DNA from: Hoplostethus atlanticus
Lineage: Eukaryota > Chordata > Actinopteri > Trachichthyiformes > Trachichthyidae
Assembly (NCBI GenBank): GCA_034670405.1
Contig: JAXDDX010000054.1
Span: 1,488,001-1,552,000 of the forward strand
Reading direction: 5' to 3'
Length of the DNA stretch: 64,000 nt
Shown here: one piece after another, positions 54,701 through 63,700 of the stretch
Layout of the letters: each line of letters opens with the position of its first letter
Numbering within the stretch: position 1 is the stretch's first letter
The notes under the pieces: generated by a model
What the model saw: only the letters and a program-made list of their open reading frames with translations
Databases searched by the model: none
What the model was told of the DNA's origin: nothing
Program-made: the position numbers and the translations under genes

Positions 54701-57700
54701 AAAAGTGTGGAGAGCTCCATCGGCTCTGGGAAGGGCACTGCCTCCCGCGCTCCTGGATGTTACTCTACAGGTTCACAGGTGCCAGGACACTTCTCTTTTC
54801 TTTCCTTATCTTTTTCTTGATTTAGCTCTAACACCACAGACAGAAGTCTTGGTTTTAGCTTCGGGAGGAGATTGCTCAAGCTCTCAAATGCAGATTTGCC
54901 TGTCCCTGGCCACAGGAATATGTGAATTATTAAACTTAGTGGTAAGTCCAAATTGTCAATGGATTCTTCCCACATTGACATGAAGAATGAATTGCCACGA
55001 TACACTATAATTGAACATCACATCCAAAGACTGTGATTTTCTTCCACTGTTCAATTATAAATAGTCCTTGGAGTCAAGCATGCAGTGGCAGCCCACGATA
55101 CAAGCTGGATTCAACAGACAGATCAAAGCTTTTAATTATCCACAGGGCTTTGACAAGAGGCTCTAACCTCATGCTCAGTTTCCCACTATGAGCAAGACGG
55201 GAATGGAAACACTCATAAAGACGTGGGTTATTTATTTCCAACTCGGAGGCTTCTAAATGGATGTGTAATTAGCAAAGTACATTTCTAAACCCACGAGCTA
55301 CGAATCTGTCCAAAAATGTGTCCGGTGTTGTATGTATCCGGTTGTCGGCGACAACGTGACAAACACTATGTCATTATGTGTCGTTATAAAAATGTATGAG
55401 ACGTGTGTTGTGTCGTTATTAGACATACAGACGTGTTGAAGATGACATCTCCTGTTAAGAATGCATTATTGAGTGTAACACCTCTACAAAGACCCGGGGG
55501 AAGTTTTGCACGTCATTAATATTGAAAGCTTCTATGAAAAAGCGCTCGTGTCCACAGTCTGAATGACTTAACTCATCCGGCAATGGAGGAGTTCGGAGAG
55601 AGAGAGAGATTTGGGGAGGTGCAGTGACACTCGCACTAAATTTTGTTAATGGTGATGGCAGTGGCAATGACTTAATTAAGCTGAGACTTTTCTGGGGCGT
55701 TTAAGGCAATCACAGGAAATTAAAGTCCTGAAAGCGTTGCTTTATTTCAAGGCTTCGTGTGACTATAATAGCTGTTCTGTCATTATTAGCTTTGACCTTG
55801 CTATTATTTTGCATATGGTTGATCATAAATTGTGGTGGTGTTGGTACAGAAAGCTAAAGACGATATTTTAGTGCATCATCAGTGGTTGGATCAGCCCCTT
55901 CCATTTACAAGTGGGCAGTATTGTGGCAACTAACTTGAGAGCAAGCAAAGTAAAATAAGCGTGTCGTCACAAAACATTTTACGCAATAATTTTCTTTTCA
56001 GTATCACTGAACTTCCTCTGAAATCGTCCGCCAAGCACGAACTCGGAATTCAACTCTCTGCTCTAGAATATAGTTAGCATTGTGGTTGAACATTCAGACC
56101 CTTAGCTTGTGCAACAGCTCATGGGACTCTATTGGAATTGACCAAATGAACCCTCTTGAATAGAGCCTTTGCAACCTCAGACACTGAGCAGGAGCGCTAG
56201 ACTGATGACTTTATTATTGACCCCTATCCCAGTACTAATGCTCACATTTAATTGGAAGTTACTGATCCCTGCAATGCTTTGCAATGCAAAGCACAAATTA
56301 GAGTGTACAGTAGATGAAAACAAACTTAAAAAGCTAATAAACATAAACATACTAATAATACTGTGCTAATTATTTGGAGGCTCTTACAACGTTGATTGAG
56401 TTTATACCAGTACTATTCAAACTGCAGCCTCTCTCTCGTTTGAGCTCTATCATTGAGAATTGTGAATATACCTATTCTCACCTGTTCTGCCATGTTGTTT
56501 TGTCTCCACAGAGCCGCATCCGTCGAATGTGGAACGACACAGTCAGAAAACAGTCAGAGTCCTCTTTCATGACCGCCGACATCAACAGCTCTGCGTCGCT
56601 CAACAGAGGTACTTGGTCACATAGCGAACATTTGCTTGAATGAACCCCACAATACGCCAGCCTCAAGCTTAGCTATCAGTGAACATGTCTGCCAGGAAAA
56701 TTAGGTATGGAACAATCAGTCTGTTGCTGCAGGAGTTTATCCACTTCACTTTTTGGTGTATTGTAGTTCTCACGCTGTGCCGCAAGCCTCGACACAAAAC
56801 ATACGCTGTATCAAGTATGCAGAAGTGGTGACAGGCGAAGCTTTTGTCTGCAAACCTCCACCCAATTCCTTGAATAAGCTCCAAATAGTCCCCAGTTAAA
56901 TATTAGATAGGCTTAAATATTAGAAATGAACAAAAACTTCGCTGAGTTTTGAGCTGTGAGTTCTCAAGATGAAGGAAAATGCAATGCTGTTCGAGTGCAT
57001 CACAATTGCATTTCATGAGACCGCTCAAAGAAAATGTAATCGACAGTCACGTGTACAAACAATTTAAAAACTGTAACCCAACCCCTTCTGTTTAACCCTC
57101 TCGAGCGATGCAATTCCCTGACCTCCGATTCCAAAACCACTGAAACTGAAAACAATCTTGGCATATTTTCAGGAGAAACCTTTATGCAGAATGACAACCT
57201 AAAAATCAGTTCAGTGGAATTCCCCTTCAGAAGCACAAGTAACAAAGTATTTTACCATAATGCATTTGACAGTAGCCCAGTGAATAGAGATGACTTCTGA
57301 GTCTCTTGAGTTATACAGAAAATAAATGCCAATCTCACAGACTACATTTGCATTAGCAGCAAATACTGTCCTTGCTGGCATCCCTCACTGACACTCATGG
57401 CATCTCTTGATGGAGGGCTCGAGTTCCACACTGCTCACTCGCTAAATTTGCTCTGGGCTCCTGCTCCTGTAGACGCTAATGCATCGTTACAATGACAGAT
57501 TAATGTTCGACAGCGGGAGGAAGTGTCAAGATCTCAATAATTAGGCACTCAGCTTAGCACCATCAACAGACGCAGCTTTTATCCACAGCAAGGAGGCCGG
57601 ATCGGTGGGAGTCACGAGGAAGGCGATGTGGCGGAGGGTCTGGAGTTGAGGGAAACGCGTAGATCTTTCACTAAAGACGAGGGAGGAAATGCAAATTATT

Positions 57701-60700
57701 AATGCAATTTTACACCTCGAGCCTCTTATGAGGCTGGATCTGATGGTGGAAATGTTCGAAAGAGCCCGAGAGTCTGCCAGGGAAGTGCTTTCTGTCATCT
57801 CAGCGGATGCCGTATGGCACACTCACAAGCATCATGACGAACAGATGCAAATAGAATCGCACTCACCCTCGACTGCTCCTGTGTTGTTATTATGGAATTA
57901 TGTGTAGAGGAGCGTACATTTCTCCCTGATTTGTCCTTTTCATTTGTGCACCCAGCTCCTCTCCTCCACAGCTGACACTCTGCTGTGCTCCTCTTGAGAG
58001 GGAGCCATGCAATCATTGCATGTTGAATTTCTCCCAGCATTCGCGATTATTGCGACACAATCAGTACGGTTTGGAAATTGTCCAATTTATCAAACACAGA
58101 CACATCATAAGTGAGGATCTGGCATGGGGAAAAGAAGTGTTTCTCATTTCCAAACGGGCTGGTGTTTTTGGAATGCTCTGTAATTAGGGCAAGTGAAAAC
58201 AACAGCGGCAAGAAATAACATCAAAACAATATTCTGATAAATACATATGTTACTTACGTAGACTAAACCCAAACAAAACACAGAGGTTAAGAGTAAAAGA
58301 GGAGTTTAAATCTGTGGCATAATACTGTAATTATTTTCTAGGATATGAAATTATATGGATTTGAAGTCTTGACCGCTGAAACTTTATTTCGGCAATGTTA
58401 CTGTAGATGCTCAGTCAATCACAAGCCTCAATTCTACCATTTCTTCAAGTGAAAAAACAAAAACAAAACAGCCTTCTCCTGTTTTTCAAAGGGGAGAGTC
58501 ACAGGGCAATATTAAAGAAGTATCCTCTCCCTCTCCTTCTCCCTCTGTATGACAGATTCAGAGCACTATAAAAGAACAGTACACAACACCGCTGGAGGAA
58601 CTAATTGCTGTATACTTCTACCTCAGATAAACAATGTTTACCCACTCTGGCACAGTGCATAGTGGAAGCACATGCATGCGCCACCGTGGTATGCTTTCAA
58701 TTTGATTTATTAAAAAAAAAAAATGTCATGTTGTCACATTGACGGGAAGATATCTTGTAAACAGGAAGTCAATGGAAGTGAATGTGGATTGGCAAATTTC
58801 TTCAGCATACTTGATATTCTGTACGGTGTATTCAAACACCAGTGAAGGAAGCAAATGTCAGTGAATCTGCACCATTCATACTAAATATCGCAGCCCTCAA
58901 ATCTACAGTTAATCACAGGGTTCAGACTGTAAAGGTTCTTTTGGTAGCGTGATATTATGTGGTTGGGAAACCGATGAGTCATTCAAGCTAGCTCCTGGCA
59001 GCAACTGTCTTGAGGACAACCATCACGTAAATAGAAAATTAATCTGTTCTGTTTGTGCGGTTGAGGCAAGGCTGAAGGATCCAGTCCAAGAGAAAAAGCA
59101 ATGCAATGCCCATCTTGACTCAGGGAGGACGTATCACTTTATTCAGTAACAATACACAAGAGAACAATATAAAAGGTCGACCTTAGTCCTTGAAAAAAAT
59201 TGACGGAGCACCCTCAAGAAGATTATAGCACTTGAGGTCATCAGACTGAAAATATCTAACCATAAGCAGTGGTAATGGTGCAGAGATACTGTATGAGTAC
59301 AAGCTACAACAGATACTCATCCGCATCGGATCATCACATACTTTTATGATCATTCAAAAGAGACAATCACAAGAATTTGCGCCGTATAATTTGGTGTTCA
59401 TGACTTCAACTGTGACGACCAACAGTGCATTGAGTGATTACTGTTTTATGTCCTGTTTAAGTGGAGTACAGGAGTGTTACAGTATGTGTCTTGTGTTTGC
59501 TATGTCAGTGCATCTCTGTAATTTTGTCTGCTAACATGTGTATGCCGTCTGAATGTGGAGCTTGACACTAATGCCAGGCCAATATCACTGACAATATAGA
59601 TAACACACAGTCCATCGGTCCCATTAGCCATGTCAGTCCAGCTCTGCCACTTCCTGTAGCCAAACCCCTCACACTAATGATCATGTGATCATTTCAATGT
59701 TAATGGCTGTCATTGCTCAGCTGCATCTGCCTGACTGATATGTGTGTTCTCTCTCTTTCTCTCTGTATATATCTCACTCTATCTACCTACCTATCTGTCT
59801 CTCCACTCTCATCCTCCTCTGTCTTCTGTCCTTTCTCCCTCACTGTCTCTTTCTGGCTGCTCCAGGGGCTATGGCTAACCATCTTATACCTAATGCACTC
59901 CTGCGTCCTCATGGCACTAACAATCCCTATAATACATTGCTTGGGGAATCGGCCGTCTATAACAACCCTCTGGGCATGTACAACACACAAGGTGTGCTAG
60001 CTTCTTTTCATTCTTTATCATTGTGGCTAGGGCAGTGTTTTTTAATGTCTGGTCATGGGGAACCTTTAAGGTTGCACATCTTTGTTCCTGCCCAGGACAT
60101 AAAAGTTGGCAACTTTATTATTGGAGAGTTGAATTTAATGGACTTGTACTGTGCTGGAATGCCAGTGTTCACCCTTCAGGGTTTTTACAGGGCTCTGATT
60201 GAGAAACACTGCTCTAGATGTTTGTCTGTTAGCATCAAAAAACGATAGCTTTATCACAAAGGTCCTACAGCTTTGTGCTGCTGTGGGGTTTTTAGCTGGA
60301 GGTGTATCGTGGCTCCTATCCAGAGCATGCCATTCTGTCACAAAAGCATGAGTCACACTCGCTCATTGCTGTTTGCCAGATATGGATAATGCAGGGTTTC
60401 TAAAAATGAGAAATTCTGTAAAAATCAAGAATGGATGCAAATAACGATCTGGAGCCAGATACATAACCAGTAATCTGTTTAAACTGTGCTCTGATGTTGT
60501 CGATGAAGCTTGTATGCCATGTCTTCTGTCTCTCTGTTTTTACTTTTATTATAGTTCTTTTTTGATGTTTCTGTGGATTGTCAAACGTTATTGTTCAGCT
60601 AACAGAATAAGTGTGTAGCAGCTGCACTGAACACGTGCTGATGTACACAGGTCACCTTTCATTGGTGCTGCCCAACATACATACACAACAATATACGAAG

Positions 60701-63700
60701 AGTTAGGCCCAAGCGGTTGCAGAAAGATTATGGCAAGCCCTAAAACTCAATCATGCTGCAAAAAAAGTGACATTTTCAGAAAAACTGGACACTGCACAGG
60801 TGCTGCACAAAATCTATGACAAAATACTCCTACACACATGTACTTTAACAACATACTAACCCTATACTACACAAATGCACATGCACAAAGACGACTTAAA
60901 CAACACACTACACACATTTGAAACACACAGTCTGAGCTGTCACTCTAAAACACATTGACTAATGGAGTTGTATCTCTGCAAAGCCTGCCTTGTGTCATAA
61001 TTGTAGATGAAAAAGCTGTCAGCGAAGGCAAAGTCATGATGTAAACAAAACCTCAGACATGGCATTGCAGTTTGAATCAATCATTGTAAAAAAATTTGCA
61101 CGCGCTTAAAATAATTTGAAAGTATTTCACATCAATAACGTCTGATGTTTTGTTCTCGGGCTTATTCTATTTCTTTGCATTGGAAATAATTTTGCTCTCA
61201 ATTTGAAATATTTTGTTTTAAATTTTTGTTTCATACTTTTGAAACAAATCTAATTTCATATTTTTAAGACATACATTATTCGATTTCCCTTATCTAACTT
61301 AACAACTTAACAATAGTACATACTGTAAAACTATGAAACTTGAGAACTGAATAGAAATTGCCTTTATCTTTGTAACTGTTATCTTAACAACTAAATCCTA
61401 CAATAACTCAAATCATTAGGTCATGGTAACTTAATGCTTATGGAAAGCACTTGACAAGGTAGAATAACAACGACTGTTCATTATTTTGCAGTGTATTGTG
61501 AGATAAAGTACAAGGGTCTTGAGGTAACTTGTTTACCGATATGAAAAGGATTTACCAATACAAGGAATACAATGAACCAATACAAGGAATACCCGATCAA
61601 TAGAAACCACAGCCATCAAACAATCAGCCATCAAACAATCCACTTTATCCTGGCATCAATCTGACTGTTGAGGTTGTGTTATAGTTGTTACCATTTCATT
61701 CCAAGTGTCAGCTGTCAGGCGATTGCTGTAACTACGTGATAGTCAGTAACAATGAGACCATCTTTACGCCCAGGACCCCACAAAGATATAACAAGTAGTT
61801 TGTTCACTATTTTTGTTAACGGATATGTTGTGGTCGTTTCTGTGGGTTCGCAAAATGTGCATGGTGACATAAAACAAATTGCATTCCGGAAACATTTTCT
61901 TGATGAGTCATCAGCATACTGTATGTGCACATTTCTCTTCTACCTGTCACTGTTATGCTTATTGTGTTTCTTTTTTTCTTTCCTTTCCCTCATGCTGTCC
62001 CTAAAAGAGCCCTACAGAGAGACAAGTATGGGAGTCAAACTAAACATTGCTTACCAAATGTAATTGACTTCGGTTTTACTTTCTTTTCACTCTATGCTGC
62101 CAAAGGGGTAATGAAAAAAATGTCATTCCCTTTGGAAGTAATGCTATTTTTATAACAAAGTCCCTCACCATTTCAAGCAGACCTGTAAAAATCAGTCTAA
62201 ATCCCAATTTGAATTTCACTGCTCAATGTGGGTTCAACTACTACATGTGGGGGGAAAAAATCATTCAGGGATATGCTATTTCATACACACACCAAAATCC
62301 ATTGGCCCATTTGATGTCACAGTCTGAGCATTAAGTTGTCACCTCAGCATTTTCTAAGGCACATCAATTCACATTGATCTTTATTCTATTCCGCAAGAAG
62401 ATACTGAACAGATGTGCCTGTGCCTCTGTTTTGTCACTTTGGTCAAGCCAATACAGACCTTGAAGGTCTCAGAAATATTAAGCTTGTCAAATTTTCAAGA
62501 GCCTAACTCTGGACTTGGCATTTCTAACAAGCTGGATGGCCTTGTCTGAGGTTGAGGGTTGAATTATCCTCTAAAATCTGCATTGATGTAGACAGCCTGG
62601 ACAAACAAAATTGGAATCCACACATTCATGCAACAGAGAGAACAGAAAGTTGTGTCCTGTTGTGTCATCCACTTTTATGAAGACAGTAAGCTATAATGAT
62701 ATGGATACAGCAGACATCAATTTATTCTTTTTGGTCAGTAATTCATAGTTATAATGCTCATATGGGACAATATGGCTGGCGCCCAAACCTATAGCTGTAG
62801 TAAGCATCACATTGAGTGTTAAGTGCATGGCTATGATGTGGTTTTGTGCTCAAAAGTTTTGCGTTGTGTTTTGTGTGCTTGAACTTTGTGTCCTTGCGTG
62901 TCACACCTTTTATCAATGTTTTCACCTTTTAAGTTTTTCCATAGATTCATTAGTTAGATTTAACTAAAAGCGATATATAAACTGGTCTGAGAAAATGTTT
63001 TCTGTTCATGTTTACTTTATAAGTAACAAGGTAAGTGTGTGTGATGTTGATATTCATCAAGTCTTTTAATATACAGATGTTATTGCTAAACCAAATACTG
63101 TCACCACAAAGTGCATTTTATAGAACTGCAGATGACATTACTTACTGAGCATGCTTGACGGTCAGGACATATTTTGGAATTAAAGCCCTATGTTGTGCAA
63201 TTTGTGTGTAAAAATGGCTGACATTTATCTGCGGTAATTAGATCCCATCAGATTTCTCACACGTCTGTCCTACCTCCAACCCAACCCATGTTTGTCATTC
63301 CAGAGGGAATCCTGAACAATGCCCGGGATACAAGTGTCATGGATACTCTACCACTGAATGGTAGCCACGGCAACAGCTACAGCATCGCCAGCGCTGAGTA
63401 CATGAGTGACTGCGTCCAGATCATTGACCGGGGCTACAACCACAAGGAGACCACCCTGGAAAAGAAGATCCTGAAAGAGCTCACTTCCAACTACATCCCC
63501 TCCTACCTCAACAATACCCATGAGCGCTCAGCCGAGCAGAACCGGAACCTAATGAATAAGCTGGTCAACAATGTCAGCAACGGTGGCAAGGACAGTGGCT
63601 ATGGAATGGGCATGGGCGTTGGGGTGGGCATGAATGTTGCGCTGGGCCTGGAAGACCATTCCTCCTTTGGTCCGCACCATGATGAAGGCTTGGGCCTGGA

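Larger units (their letters stand above)
59992..62007 (+). other. Intron Q-X
   Basis: This is a 2.0-kb phase-1 intron. It carries a 179-bp hAT-like element (60033-60211), a strongly AT-rich zone near 61080-61320, two small tandem duplications (61554-61639), a TGCATG motif (61858-61863) and a strong T/C tract before the X acceptor. Confidence 0.8.

Noticed and set aside
54771-54778. Alternative donor inside exon O
   Set aside because: The GT at 54771 would remove eight bases and break the frame into the highly conserved exon P; the donor at 54779 gives the expected YSTGSQ-SRIRR junction.
59992-60248. Continuation of exon Q into the intron as coding sequence
   Set aside because: The frame stays open for about 85 codons, but it runs through a transposon relic with no conserved peptide, and exon Q joins exon R with correct phase and homology. 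Kept only as a possible retention product.
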